Positions 7,711 through 17,818 are shown, counted from the first letter of the stretch. The stretch is 64,000 nt of DNA from an uncultured Eubacteriales bacterium (GCA_934466515.1 CAKSLH010000003.1:62001-126000), one strand, 5' to 3'. Notes: generated by a model not told the origin, from the sequence alone. Made by a program: numbers and translations.

Positions 7711-9133
7711 CATAGTAAAAATCCGAGCTTTTTGAAAGCTCTTTTTTAAATTTCTTAATTCCGTAAGCTTCGGCTAAGGTCTTTTCTCCGGAATAAAGGT
7801 CGGTGCCTAAGCCTAATCGGTTTTCTCCGATTTTACAGCCCAAGGACCTTAAAACGGTCGGAAACATATCAAGGGTTGTAAAAGTTCTGTTTTTTGAATT
7901 CCCGTCCGATACAGGAGAGTTTATAATGCAGTTATAAACTCTTCTCTGATAGCTTTTATCAACATTTCTTTCTATGAACATATTAGCCATTGATAAATGG
8001 TCGCCTGTTATCACGATAACGGTATCCTTATAAAATTCCTGCTCTTTTATCCAGCTTACGAATTCGTTTACCTTTTTTGCCGAACAGCGAAGCACATTTT
8101 CGTATTTTTCCTCATAGCTGTCGGGGCAGTCCCCACAAAGATAGCCGTCTGGGTGGTGGGTGTCGGCGGTAAGCATATAAAATGCGAACGGCTTATCGGA
8201 CTGAGATTTTTTTAAAATTACCTGCTTTGCGTATTCAAAAAGCTTTTTGTCCTCAAAGCCCCAGTTGACATTGTAATTTTCGGGTATAATTTTATCTCTG
8301 ACAGCTGTTTTCTTATCATAAAATTGTTTTACCGAATGGTTTTCGAACAGCTCTTTTCTGAGTCCGTATTCAACAGGCGAGCCGACCATTAAGGATAAAT
8401 CGTAGCCGTTATCCGATAAAATATCGGTTATGGACTTGCGGTCTTTTAACATATCTCCGCAAAACTCACCGTTTTTAAAGCCCAATTTAAGCGGCAGACC
8501 CGTTGTATAAGCCGTGAGCGCCGCGGTGGTCCAAGTGCATGAGGGCATTGCATACCCTCCGCCGACGCCTGAGGTATCGGAAAAATTCGTGTTATCTTTT
8601 GCAAGCCGATATAATTCTTCGGACGCGCTGACATTAAGCGCTCCACCCTCGGATTTTGACATAAAGGTCGTTTCTGTTGATTCTAAAAAGATATGAATAA
8701 GATTTTTCTTTTTTTCGGGGAAAGTGACTTTTGCGGTTTTCGGGTCAACATATTCTTTATCAATAATATCGGTTTTCAGTAAGCCGTTTAAAGCATAGCT
8801 TGAAAGCCCCGAAAAAGTGAAAGAGGATATAATCAATACCGCGCAAAGAAGCAGCGATATAAGCTTTTTTAAAAATTGCTTTGATTTAAGGGGCAAAAAT
8901 ACCGCGGTGCAAATAACCGCCGACGCCGCCGCGGCAGGTAGCACGGCATATAAAAAATAAAGCTTAAAAAATACGGGATTGCTGTTTTCCGTTCCGGCAA
9001 AAAGTGTGAAAATAACCGAGTCGAAGCCGGTTCTTCCGAAAATTTCTATATACCATACGGCGGAGCAGAAAACAAGAACGCAAAAGGACAGAAGAATTAT
9101 AAGAAAAACAGAGCTTTTTTGTTTATCTTTCAT
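7706..9133 (-). CDS. OpgB/LtaS-like phosphoglycerol transferase (sulfatase fold, membrane)
   Basis: The 475-residue protein has three N-terminal membrane segments (near residues 6-27, 50-75 and 83-105) followed by an extracellular sulfatase-fold domain. Key motifs are NLIHIFLESTETTFMS, with the probable nucleophile Thr and metal ligands, and TGDHLSM near the C-terminus. Enzymes of this type move phosphoglycerol from phosphatidylglycerol onto glycans or teichoic-type polymers. The ATG at 9133 follows GGAGGGAAAGGC; the longer reading from upstream lacks a ribosome site and overlaps the promoter. The stop codon TAG lies inside repeat copy B, so the last residue or two may be repeat-derived. Confidence 0.85.
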   Translation of the reverse strand: MKDKQKSSVFLIILLSFCVLVFCSAVWYIEIFGRTGFDSVIFTLFAGTENSNPVFFKLYFLYAVLPAAAASAVICTAVFLPLKSKQFLKKLISLLLCAVLIISSFTFSGLSSYALNGLLKTDIIDKEYVDPKTAKVTFPEKKKNLIHIFLESTETTFMSKSEGGALNVSASEELYRLAKDNTNFSDTSGVGGGYAMPSCTWTTAALTAYTTGLPLKLGFKNGEFCGDMLKDRKSITDILSDNGYDLSLMVGSPVEYGLRKELFENHSVKQFYDKKTAVRDKIIPENYNVNWGFEDKKLFEYAKQVILKKSQSDKPFAFYMLTADTHHPDGYLCGDCPDSYEEKYENVLRCSAKKVNEFVSWIKEQEFYKDTVIVITGDHLSMANMFIERNVDKSYQRRVYNCIINSPVSDGNSKNRTFTTLDMFPTVLRSLGCKIGENRLGLGTDLYSGEKTLAEAYGIKKFKKELSKSSDFYYD

Positions 9134-9171
9134 GCCTTTCCCTCCGATTTGTTTTATAATTTTCTTTATGT

Positions 9172-9200
9172 ATTTTACAACAAAACGGGCAATAAAGCAA
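9172..9200 (-). promoter_or_regulatory. Probable promoter of the phosphoglycerol transferase gene
   Basis: On the minus strand TTGCTT (9195-9200) and TAAAAT (9172-9177) are spaced by 17 bp, 39 bp upstream of the ATG. The -35 matches the consensus at four of six positions, so support is moderate. Confidence 0.45.
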
Positions 9201-9235
9201 GTCAAATTAAGTCTTAAAAAATATGCGTTTTGCGC

Positions 9236-9264
9236 TTGAACTTGTATGATAAATATAGTATAAT
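9236..9264 (+). promoter_or_regulatory. Promoter of the miaB-to-transketolase gene series
   Basis: TTGAAC (9236-9241) and a perfect TATAAT (9259-9264) are spaced by 17 bp, 30 bp upstream of the miaB start. No terminator-like hairpin is obvious before 24601, so it may serve the whole series. Confidence 0.7.
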
Positions 9265-9294
9265 AAATTGAATATATATAGGAAGGAAAAGGAT

Positions 9295-10695
9295 TTGGAA
9301 AACATAAAAAAAGCAAGTGTTTTTCCGCCCGAGCAGAAAGCGTTTGCAAAAAGGGTAAAGGAAATGAATACCGAGCTTTTCGGCACTGATTTCAAGGCCT
9401 GCGTTATAACCTACGGCTGTCAGCAGAATGTCAGCGATTCGGAAAGAATAAAGGGAATTTTAAGCGAAATGGGCTACGGATTTACCGAGGACCCCTCAAA
9501 AGCGCAGTTTATTCTTTTTAATACCTGCGCCGTAAGAGAGCATGCGCAGGACAGGGTTTACGGAAATGTCGGGGCAACGAAAAAATACAAGGCTAAGGAT
9601 AAAAATATAATAATCGCCGTTTGCGGCTGTATGGCTCAGCAGGAGCATGTCGCGAAAAAATTCAAGGAGAGCTTTCCTTATGTCGACCTCGTTTTCGGAA
9701 CGCAGGTTCAGTACAGGCTTCCTGAATTTATCTATAAGAGAATGACAGGGTCTAGGGTCTTTGAAAGAGCGCTTGAAAATTCGGAAATCGTTGAGGATGT
9801 CCCCGTAAGAAGAGACGGGGATATAAGAGGCTGGCTCCCTGTTATGAACGGGTGCAATAATTTCTGCACCTACTGCATTGTGCCTTATGTAAGGGGCAGA
9901 GAGCGCTCAAGAAAGCCCGAAGAAATAATCAAAGAGGCAAAAGAGCTTGTAAAGAGCGGATTTAAGGAAATAACGCTGTTAGGACAGAATGTCAATTCCT
10001 ACGGGCGCGGTCTTGAAGAAGAAATTGACTTTGCCGACCTGCTTTATAAAATAAACGCTATTGACGGCGATTTCAGAATAAGATTTATGACCTCGCACCC
10101 TAAAGACTGCACCTTAAAATTACTTGACGCAATGAGGGACTGCGAAAAGGTCGAAAAGCACCTGCATCTTCCGTTTCAGAGCGGCTCGGACAGGGTGCTT
10201 AAGGCTATGAACAGGCATTATGACAAGGAAACCTATTTAAAGCTTATCGACGAAGCGAGAAAAAGAATGCCCGACATACAATTTACAAGCGATATTATAG
10301 TCGGCTTTCCTACCGAGTCCTATGAGGAATTCCTTGAAACGGTCGAGCTTGTAAAAAAAGTCAGGTTTACCTCGCTTTTCACCTTTATCTATTCTCCCCG
10401 CGAGGGAACGCCTGCGGCAAAAATGCCCGACCCCGTTTCGAGAGAGGAAAAGGGCAGGTGGTTCGACGAGCTTTTAAAAGCTCAGGAGCAGATAGCAAAA
10501 GAGGATACGCAAAAGAATATAGGAACCGTTAAAAGGGTTCTTTTCGACGAGTCTTCTTCCGACGGATATCTTGCGGGCAAGTCAAACGGATTTTTAAACA
10601 TAGAGGCGAAAGCCCCGAAAGAAATGCTCGGCAAATTCGCCGATGTGCAAATTACCGAATATAAAAACGGTTATAAAGGAAAAATAATCACCTGA
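9295..10695 (+). CDS. miaB: tRNA-2-methylthio-N6-adenosine synthase (radical SAM)
   Basis: The 466-residue protein has the three MiaB domains: an N-terminal UPF0004 domain (TYGCQQNVSDSERIKG, with Cys ligands also in LFNTCAVREHA and VCGCMAQQ), a radical SAM core with the CxxxCxxC motif in GCNNFCTYCIVPYVRGRER, and a C-terminal TRAM domain. It adds the methylthio group to isopentenyl-A37 of tRNA, downstream of MiaA, which is encoded five genes later. The start is a TTG at 9295 behind GGAAGGAAAAGGA; no in-frame ATG lies before residue 24. Confidence 0.93.
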   Translation: MENIKKASVFPPEQKAFAKRVKEMNTELFGTDFKACVITYGCQQNVSDSERIKGILSEMGYGFTEDPSKAQFILFNTCAVREHAQDRVYGNVGATKKYKAKDKNIIIAVCGCMAQQEHVAKKFKESFPYVDLVFGTQVQYRLPEFIYKRMTGSRVFERALENSEIVEDVPVRRDGDIRGWLPVMNGCNNFCTYCIVPYVRGRERSRKPEEIIKEAKELVKSGFKEITLLGQNVNSYGRGLEEEIDFADLLYKINAIDGDFRIRFMTSHPKDCTLKLLDAMRDCEKVEKHLHLPFQSGSDRVLKAMNRHYDKETYLKLIDEARKRMPDIQFTSDIIVGFPTESYEEFLETVELVKKVRFTSLFTFIYSPREGTPAAKMPDPVSREEKGRWFDELLKAQEQIAKEDTQKNIGTVKRVLFDESSSDGYLAGKSNGFLNIEAKAPKEMLGKFADVQITEYKNGYKGKIIT

Positions 10696-10709
10696 AAGGA
10701 AAAAATAAA

Positions 10710-11117
10710 ATGGGAATTTTAGAAGCAGCAAGAAAATTAGGAGAAGAAATTCAGAAGGACGAGCGCTTTATCGCCTATGCAAAGGCAAAGCTTGCAAACG
10801 ATAAGGACGAGCAGCTACAGAAGGATATCGGAGAGTTCAATATCGTAAGAATGAATCTCGATCAGGAAATGGCTAAGGACGAAAAGGACGAGGCTAAGGT
10901 AAACGAGTTAAATTCAGAGCTTCGCGCAATTTATTCAAGAATTATGTCGGGCAAGGCAATGCTTGAATATAACACCGCTAAGGCAGGTCTTGATTCTTTG
11001 CTTAACGATGTTAACAGCATTATTATGCAGTGCGCTGAGGGCGCTGACCCTGATACCGTCGAGCCCGAGACCCATGAATGCACCGGCAGCTGTGCAAGCT
11101 GCGGCGGCTGCCACTAA
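10710..11117 (+). CDS. YlbF/YmcA-family protein with C-terminal cysteine cluster (RicA-like)
   Basis: The 135-residue protein is a mostly helical YlbF-family member, with a long charged helical region over residues 1-110. It ends in a cysteine cluster, CTGSCASCGGCH, plus a Cys near residue 107. In Bacillus, YmcA (RicA), YlbF and YaaT form an Fe-S complex that affects RNase Y and development, and ymcA is next to miaB there, as here. The cluster probably binds metal or an Fe-S centre; that is inference. Ribosome site GAAAGGA, 14 bp after miaB. Confidence 0.8.
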   Translation: MGILEAARKLGEEIQKDERFIAYAKAKLANDKDEQLQKDIGEFNIVRMNLDQEMAKDEKDEAKVNELNSELRAIYSRIMSGKAMLEYNTAKAGLDSLLNDVNSIIMQCAEGADPDTVEPETHECTGSCASCGGCH

Positions 11118-11149
11118 CAGATACTATATAATTTAAAGGGGACAAAAAC

Positions 11150-13741
11150 ATGGCGGAGCTATCGCCTATGATGAGACAGTATCTCGAAATCAAGGAGCAG
11201 AATAAGGACAGCATTTTGTTTTTCAGGCTCGGAGATTTTTACGAGATGTTTTTTGATGATGCTAAGACCGCTTCCGACGAGCTTGATCTGGTGCTTACGG
11301 GCAAGGACTGCGGACTTGAAGAGCGCGCGCCTATGTGCGGAGTGCCGTTTCACAGCTGCGAGGGCTATATTGCCCGTCTCGTTGAAAGAGGCTATAAGGT
11401 TGCTATATGCGAGCAGACAGAGGATCCCGCTAAGGCAAAGGGTCTTGTAAAAAGAGATGTTATAAGGGTTATTACCCCCGGAACCGTAATAGAGGACACC
11501 ATGCTTGACGAATCGAGGAATAATTATCTCGCCGCGGTGTATCTTGAAAACGGAAGCGTTGGGATTGCCTTTTGCGATATTTCAACAGGTGAGGCTCATG
11601 TAACCGATATTACAGGCGAAAATGTCATCGGCAGAGCGGTGGACGAGCTTGTTCGGTTTAACGCAAGCGAGCTTTTGGCTCAAAAATCCTTTACCGAAAA
11701 TCCTATTGCCGCAAAGGCGCTTAAAATTAACTTTGAGGGCACCGTAACCGAAAGAGACGCCGAGGAGTTTGACAGTCAGGCGACTATGGACGCCGTCTGC
11801 ACGGGCTTTAATGTGCTTAGTCCCTCTGACCTTAAAATAGCTCCCGACAGCCCCGCTCAGAGAGCCTTGGGCGCCGCGGTAAGATACATAATGGAAACGG
11901 GAATGAACAGCGGAGTCCATCTGCGCTCGGTTGATTATTATACACAGTCGCAGTTTATGAGACTGGACTTAAGTGCCGTTAAAAACCTTGAAATAAGCGA
12001 GACTATGCGCTCAAAGGCAAAAAGAGGCTCGCTTTTGTGGGTGCTTGATAAAACAAAAACAGCTATGGGCAAGCGCCTTTTAAGGTCATGGTTTGAAAAG
12101 CCGCTGATGAATGTCAGCAGTATAAACGCAAGGCTTGACGCGGTAGAGGAATTAACCTCGGATCCGATAATGCTTAACGAAACCGCTGAATATTTAAGCG
12201 GAATACGAGATGTCGAAAGACTTATGACAAAGGTGCTTTATTCCTCGGCAAATCCGAGAGATTTGCTGAATATCGCAGCTACCGTAAGAAGATTTCCGCT
12301 GATAAAGCAGTCGCTTATAAACGCGAGGAGCGATTATTTAAAGCTTATCGACTGCGATATCGACCCCTTAAACGATATAGCAGACCTTATCGAAAGCGCA
12401 ATCGACCAAGACGCCCCGCTTGCCATGAAGGACGGCAAGATTATTAAAACGGGATATAACGAAACCGTTGACCGCTACAGGGACGACCTTAACAATTCCA
12501 CCGATATCATGATTGAGCTTGAATTAAAGGAGCGCGAAAGAACGGGAATTAAAAACCTTAAGGTCAGATACAATAAGGTTTTCGGATATTACATAGAGGT
12601 AACAAATTCATTTCTTGACAGGGTTCCCGAAAATTATGTCCGCAAGCAAACGCTTACTAACTGCGAGCGGTTTATAACCGAAGAGGTTAAAAACCTTGAA
12701 ACAAGGGTGCTTACGGCTAAGGAAAAGCTTACAGGACTTGAATATGAAATATTTGACAGTGTCAGAAAAACCGTAGCCAAAGCGGCTGAAAGATTTCAGC
12801 GCTCCGCTCAGGGGGTTGCAAGGCTTGACGCGGTGATTTCCTTTGCCTCGGTTGCCGTTGAAAACGGATATCACCGCCCCGAGGTAAACGACGGAAACGA
12901 AATTATCATAAAGGACGGAAGACACCCCGTTGTAGAAAAGCTAAGCTCGGTGCCCTTTGTCTCAAACGATACGCTTCTTGACTGCGGCGAAAACCGCTGT
13001 GCTATCATAACAGGACCTAATATGGCAGGAAAATCCACCTATATGAGACAGGTTGCTATTATCACGATTATGGCGCAGGTCGGCTCCTTTGTTCCGGCAA
13101 GAGAGGCAAAAATCGGAATTGTCGATGCGGTTTATACAAGGGTCGGCGCGTCCGACGATCTTGCGAGCGGAAAATCCACCTTTATGGTTGAAATGAGCGA
13201 GGTTGCCTCCATTCTTAAAAACGCAACGAGTAAAAGCCTGCTTATTTTAGACGAAATCGGAAGAGGAACATCTACATTTGACGGAATGTCGATTGCGAGA
13301 GCAGTGCTTGAATTTATCGCCGATAAAAATAAAATCGGCGCAAAATCGCTTTTTGCAACCCATTACCATGAGCTTACGGTTATGGAAACCGAGCTTGAGG
13401 GCGTTAAAAACTATAATATCGCCGTTAAAAAGCACGGAGACGATATAATTTTCTTAAGAAGAATAGTAAGAGGCGGAGCTGACGAGAGCTACGGAATAGA
13501 GGTTGCAAAGCTCAGCGGTATTCCCGACGAGGTAATAAAACGCGCAAGAGAGATATTAAAAAATGTCGAAGAAACAGGTGCGGACAGCGACTTAAGACCT
13601 GCCGCAAGCAATTTTAAACCCGAAGCCTGCAATAACTCGGACGAAATCGCAAGTGAGCTTAAAAGAATTGATATTGATACCTTAACGCCGATTGAGGCGC
13701 TCGGTATCTTAAACGGACTTTGTAAAAAAGCAAAGGAATAA
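11150..13741 (+). CDS. mutS: DNA mismatch repair protein MutS
   Basis: This full-length 863-residue MutS has a mismatch-binding N-terminal domain with RLGDFYEMFFDDA, containing the Phe-x-Glu mismatch reader, and a C-terminal ABC ATPase. The ATPase has Walker A GPNMAGKSTYMRQ, Walker B LLILDEIGRGTSTFDG and the H-loop ATHYHEL. It recognises mismatches as a dimer and recruits MutL, encoded next. Ribosome site AAAGGGGA before the ATG. Confidence 0.97.
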   Translation: MAELSPMMRQYLEIKEQNKDSILFFRLGDFYEMFFDDAKTASDELDLVLTGKDCGLEERAPMCGVPFHSCEGYIARLVERGYKVAICEQTEDPAKAKGLVKRDVIRVITPGTVIEDTMLDESRNNYLAAVYLENGSVGIAFCDISTGEAHVTDITGENVIGRAVDELVRFNASELLAQKSFTENPIAAKALKINFEGTVTERDAEEFDSQATMDAVCTGFNVLSPSDLKIAPDSPAQRALGAAVRYIMETGMNSGVHLRSVDYYTQSQFMRLDLSAVKNLEISETMRSKAKRGSLLWVLDKTKTAMGKRLLRSWFEKPLMNVSSINARLDAVEELTSDPIMLNETAEYLSGIRDVERLMTKVLYSSANPRDLLNIAATVRRFPLIKQSLINARSDYLKLIDCDIDPLNDIADLIESAIDQDAPLAMKDGKIIKTGYNETVDRYRDDLNNSTDIMIELELKERERTGIKNLKVRYNKVFGYYIEVTNSFLDRVPENYVRKQTLTNCERFITEEVKNLETRVLTAKEKLTGLEYEIFDSVRKTVAKAAERFQRSAQGVARLDAVISFASVAVENGYHRPEVNDGNEIIIKDGRHPVVEKLSSVPFVSNDTLLDCGENRCAIITGPNMAGKSTYMRQVAIITIMAQVGSFVPAREAKIGIVDAVYTRVGASDDLASGKSTFMVEMSEVASILKNATSKSLLILDEIGRGTSTFDGMSIARAVLEFIADKNKIGAKSLFATHYHELTVMETELEGVKNYNIAVKKHGDDIIFLRRIVRGGADESYGIEVAKLSGIPDEVIKRAREILKNVEETGADSDLRPAASNFKPEACNNSDEIASELKRIDIDTLTPIEALGILNGLCKKAKE

Positions 13742-13779
13742 TAAACTAAGAAATAGTAAACTAAGGAAGTGATATAAAA

Positions 13780-15669
13780 ATGCCAAGAATAAATCTTTTG
13801 CCGAGAGATGTTTTCGAGCTTATTTCGGCAGGCGAGGTTGTTGAAAGACCTGCGTCGGCGGTTAAAGAAGCTGTAGAAAATTCTATTGACGCAAAATCAA
13901 AGCATATCACGGTGGAAATCCGCCGCGGCGGCATTTCTTATATCAGAATTACGGACGACGGCTGCGGAATAGACCGCGAGGATGTTCCGCTTGCGTTTGT
14001 CAGCCATGCGACAAGCAAAATAAAAAATGCCGACGATCTTGACGCAATTTCTTCCTTAGGCTTCCGCGGTGAGGCGCTTGCGGCGGCAGGAAGCGTTTCA
14101 AGGGTAGAAATGTTTACAAGAACCGAATCGGAAGAAACCGGAACCCACTATATAATCGAGGGCGGAACAGAGATTATTTTCGACGAATGCGGAGCGGAAA
14201 AGGGAACGACCCTTATTATCCGCGACCTGTTTTATAACACGCCCGCGCGTATGAAATTTTTAAAAAAGGATTTTTCCGAGGGAAACGCAGTCGCGGCGGT
14301 TATGCAAAGAGCCGCGCTTTCCCACCCCGAAATCGCCTTTAAATTTATAAGAGAATCAAAAACGGAATTTATAACCTCGGGTAACGGCGACCTTAAAGCC
14401 GCAATTTATTCGGTTTTAGGAAGAGAATTCGCATCTTCGCTTATTCCCGTTAACAGCGAGGTAAACGGAATTTCGGTTTCGGGCTATGTCTGCAAGCCTG
14501 TGTTTTGCAGACAGTCGAGAGCAGGGCAGTATACCTTTTTAAACGGCCGCTTTGTCCGCTCGGGAACAGTCTGCGCGGCGGTAGAGCAGGCTTATAAAAA
14601 CAGCTCTATGACGGGTAAATTCCCGAGCTTTGTTTTAAGCCTTTCGGTGCCGTTTTCAAGTGTTGACGTTAATGTTCACCCTGCAAAGACAGAGGTAAGA
14701 TTTTCCGATGAAAAAAGGATTTTCGACGCGGTCTATTCCTCTGTCAAGGCTTCGATATTTACTAACGATACAAGACCGCAAATGAATATAGGCGGAATAA
14801 AAAAAGCAATTCCGTCTCCCGATACTGTAAGCGAGGAAAAATTTGTTCAGGCCTCGGCGCCGATGCGCTTTGAGAAAAAAGAAGAGCCAAAAAAGCCCGA
14901 GCTTAGCGAAATTAAGCCCTCGGTGCTTAAATTTAAACAGGACAGCACGCCGTTTTTCTTAAGGGACGATATTGTAATTCCCGAAAGAAAAGAAATCAAG
15001 GTAAATCCGCCTCAGATAAAAAAAGAACCCGAAATAAAAATGCCGGCAGCCGAGGCAGGACTTAAGGAAGAACCTAAAGAAGAGCCGTTAAAAGCACCCG
15101 CTGCCGAAGTCAGGCTTATAGGCGAAGCCTTCAGAACATATATAATAGTCGAAAAGGGCGAAAGCGTTTTCATGATAGATAAGCATGCGGCACATGAAAG
15201 AATAATTTTTAATGAGCTTGTAAAAAATACCGCCGTTTCTTCTCAGGCTTTGCTCGAGCCGAGAAGCGTTACGCTGGAGCCTGCGGTTTATTCCGCAGTC
15301 TGCGAAAATTTGGATGAATTTGAAAAAGCAGGCTTTGAAATTGAGGATTTCGGCAATCTGTCGGTTGTTGTAAGAGCCGTTCCGTCGGTATTAAGGCGCG
15401 AGGATGTAGCCGAAACCGTTATAGAAGCGGCAAGACTGTTCATGAGCGGCGGAACAGCGGTTTCAAATGATTTAAAGGAAGATATTTTACATACGGTTGC
15501 CTGCAAGGCGGCAATCAAAGCAAATTTTGTTACGCCGCCCGAAGAAATGCTTAGCCTTGCGAAAAAGGTTTTAAGCGACAGAGAGGTTTTCTACTGCCCG
15601 CACGGAAGACCGGTAGCCTTCGAGCTTTCCAAAAGAGATTTGGAAAAGCAGTTTAAAAGAATACAATGA
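13780..15669 (+). CDS. mutL: DNA mismatch repair endonuclease MutL
   Basis: The 629-residue protein has the GHKL ATPase motifs ISAGEVVERPASAVKEAVEN, TDDGCGI and GFRGEAL, a proline/lysine/glutamate-rich linker around residues 360-445, and a C-terminal dimerisation domain. The C-terminal part carries DKHAAHERIIFNE, a variant of the DQHA(x)2E(x)4E nuclease motif, and CPHGRPVAFEL. It should therefore be a nicking-type MutL, as in bacteria without MutH. It overlaps miaA by four bases. Confidence 0.96.
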   Translation: MPRINLLPRDVFELISAGEVVERPASAVKEAVENSIDAKSKHITVEIRRGGISYIRITDDGCGIDREDVPLAFVSHATSKIKNADDLDAISSLGFRGEALAAAGSVSRVEMFTRTESEETGTHYIIEGGTEIIFDECGAEKGTTLIIRDLFYNTPARMKFLKKDFSEGNAVAAVMQRAALSHPEIAFKFIRESKTEFITSGNGDLKAAIYSVLGREFASSLIPVNSEVNGISVSGYVCKPVFCRQSRAGQYTFLNGRFVRSGTVCAAVEQAYKNSSMTGKFPSFVLSLSVPFSSVDVNVHPAKTEVRFSDEKRIFDAVYSSVKASIFTNDTRPQMNIGGIKKAIPSPDTVSEEKFVQASAPMRFEKKEEPKKPELSEIKPSVLKFKQDSTPFFLRDDIVIPERKEIKVNPPQIKKEPEIKMPAAEAGLKEEPKEEPLKAPAAEVRLIGEAFRTYIIVEKGESVFMIDKHAAHERIIFNELVKNTAVSSQALLEPRSVTLEPAVYSAVCENLDEFEKAGFEIEDFGNLSVVVRAVPSVLRREDVAETVIEAARLFMSGGTAVSNDLKEDILHTVACKAAIKANFVTPPEEMLSLAKKVLSDREVFYCPHGRPVAFELSKRDLEKQFKRIQ

Positions 15670-16616
15670 GCGATAAGAAAAAGGTTGTCTGCATTGCAGG
15701 GCCGACGGCATCGGGCAAAACAAAGCTTAGTGTATGCCTTGCAAAGGAATTCGGCGGAGAAATAATCTGCGCCGATTCAATGCAGATTTATAAAAATATG
15801 CCGATTGCCTCCGCCGCTCCGACGCAGGAAGAAAAGCAAGGAGTCAGGCACAGGCTTTTTGAGTTCTTAGACCCCGATATAAGCTTTAATGCCGCCGATT
15901 ACTGCACCCTTGCGAGAAAAGAAATATCCGATGTTATAAATATCGGAAAAATTCCTTTTCTTGTAGGCGGAACAGGGCTTTATATCTCATCTCTTGCCGA
16001 TAATATCCGGTTCTGCGAAACCGATACCGATTTTGATTTAAGAAAAAGGCTTGAAGAAAGATGCGAAAAAGAGGGCGTGCAGGATTTAATCTCCGAGCTT
16101 GAAAAAATCGACCCCGAAACGGCTTCAAGGCTTCACCCTAATAATACAAGAAGAATTATAAGGGCGCTGGAGCTTTATTATTCCACCGGAAAAACAATGA
16201 CGGAATTAAACGAGGAGTCAAGAAAAGAAGAAAACGAATATGATTATATTCTTTTGGGGCTTAAATTTTCTGACAGGCAAAAGCTTTATGACAGAATTGA
16301 TTTAAGGGTCGATAAAATGCTTGAAAGCGGACTTTTAAAGGAAGCCGAAAAAGCGTTTTTAAATAAAGAAAATTCGGGCGGCGCCTCTCAGGCGATAGGT
16401 CATAAGGAATTCTTCGGATTTTTTGAAAACAGAGAAACTTTAAGCGAATGCACTGAGAATTTAAAGCGCGTAACAAGAAGATACGCAAAAAGACAGCTCA
16501 GCTGGTTTAACAGGGACGAAAGAATAATCTGGCTCTATCCCGATTTGAATACAGAAGAAGAAATATTTGAAAAAGCAAAAGAAATTTTAGAAGAAAAGGG
16601 AGTTGAAAAGCAATGA
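15666..16616 (+). CDS. miaA: tRNA dimethylallyltransferase
   Basis: The 316-residue enzyme has the P-loop GPTASGKTKLSVCLA, followed by ADSMQIYKNMPIASA and LVGGTGLYISSL, all typical of MiaA. It transfers a dimethylallyl group to A37 of tRNAs that read UNN codons; MiaB from the same gene series then methylthiolates the product. ATGA overlaps couple it to mutL upstream and to the next gene downstream. Confidence 0.97.
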   Translation: MSDKKKVVCIAGPTASGKTKLSVCLAKEFGGEIICADSMQIYKNMPIASAAPTQEEKQGVRHRLFEFLDPDISFNAADYCTLARKEISDVINIGKIPFLVGGTGLYISSLADNIRFCETDTDFDLRKRLEERCEKEGVQDLISELEKIDPETASRLHPNNTRRIIRALELYYSTGKTMTELNEESRKEENEYDYILLGLKFSDRQKLYDRIDLRVDKMLESGLLKEAEKAFLNKENSGGASQAIGHKEFFGFFENRETLSECTENLKRVTRRYAKRQLSWFNRDERIIWLYPDLNTEEEIFEKAKEILEEKGVEKQ

Positions 16617-17818
16617 AAGGGAACACGGTTTTAAAGGTATTTTTAATCCTTTTTATATCGGTTTTTGTAATTCATCAGCTTTATTCTTCCCTTTATAAGC
16701 CGATAACGACCGCAAGCGCCGAATATTTCGAAAGCTCGGACGGCTTGGAGCTTACAGGCTATGTCATAAGAAAGGAAATCCCAGTAACCTATACCCAAAG
16801 CGGTTCTCTTCACTATGCCGTTTCCGACGGTGAAAGGGTATCTAAGGACGGTGTTATTGCCTATGTATATGATTCGCCGTCGGCGTCGGTCATAAATTCG
16901 AAAATTGAAACCGTTAAAAATCAGATTGCCGATATCGAGGAAATTCAGGGCTATAACGATAATAAGGCCGCCGATATCGACCAGATTAACAATAAGGTTA
17001 CCTCGGCTTTAAACGAAATGCAAAGAAGCTGTACAGGCGGAAATTTTTCGGGCAGCAAGGAAAAGATAAACGCTTTTCTTTCTTCTCTTAACCGCCGCAG
17101 CAGCGCTACGGGCGACCAGACGGATTTCAGCGAAAACTTAAACAATCTTAAAAGCGAGCTTTCTTCTCTTCAGGCTTCCCTTCCAGCTCCTAAAGCGAGC
17201 ATAACGGCGGCTGAATCGGGATATTTCGTTTCCGCGCTTGACGGATACGAAAATGTTTTGACAGTCGACACTGTTTCCGATATAAACGATGAGTTTTTAA
17301 AAAAGCTCAAACCGCAGGCACAGACGGAAAACGGAATAGGAAAAATCGTTTCCGACTATGAATGGTATATCGCGGCGCCTGTCGATATAAACGATTCGCT
17401 TAAATTCAAAGAGGGCGACGCTCTTACGGTAAACACAAATTTAAAATCGGGTCAGCAGCTGCCCGTGACGGTTAAAAGCATAAATATTTCCGACAATTCC
17501 AAGAAGGCCGTTATAATCTTTTCGTGCGAGCAGATGAACAGTGCGCTTGCCGTTTTGAGAACCGGAAGCATGAAGGTCATAAGCAAAACCTATGCAGGGC
17601 TCAGAGTTCCTAAAAAGGCGCTCAGAGTTGTAAAAGGGAAAACAGGCGTTTATGTTTTATCGGGAATAAATGTAAAGTTCGTAGAGGTTAATGTCATTTA
17701 TAATACAGGCGATTATATAATCTGCGAGCAGGTAAAAAGCAATTCGAATGTTTTAAGAATATATGATGAGGTTATAGTGAAAGGAAAGAATTTGTATGAC
17801 GGAAAGGTCGTCAGTTGA
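16613..17818 (+). CDS. HlyD-like membrane-anchored protein of the division gene cluster
   Basis: The 401-residue protein has one N-terminal membrane segment (FLILFISVFVIHQLYSSLY) and then a biotinyl-lipoyl-like hairpin: GYVIRKEIPVTY, a coiled coil over about residues 95-195, and a second barrel half with SITAAESGYFVSALDGYE. This is the layout of HlyD/periplasmic adaptor proteins. No partner transporter lies nearby. Clostridia often have such a gene just before yggS-sepF, as here. Its cellular role is not established; a cell-envelope function linked to division is an inference from position. Confidence 0.7.
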   Translation: MKGNTVLKVFLILFISVFVIHQLYSSLYKPITTASAEYFESSDGLELTGYVIRKEIPVTYTQSGSLHYAVSDGERVSKDGVIAYVYDSPSASVINSKIETVKNQIADIEEIQGYNDNKAADIDQINNKVTSALNEMQRSCTGGNFSGSKEKINAFLSSLNRRSSATGDQTDFSENLNNLKSELSSLQASLPAPKASITAAESGYFVSALDGYENVLTVDTVSDINDEFLKKLKPQAQTENGIGKIVSDYEWYIAAPVDINDSLKFKEGDALTVNTNLKSGQQLPVTVKSINISDNSKKAVIIFSCEQMNSALAVLRTGSMKVISKTYAGLRVPKKALRVVKGKTGVYVLSGINVKFVEVNVIYNTGDYIICEQVKSNSNVLRIYDEVIVKGKNLYDGKVVS

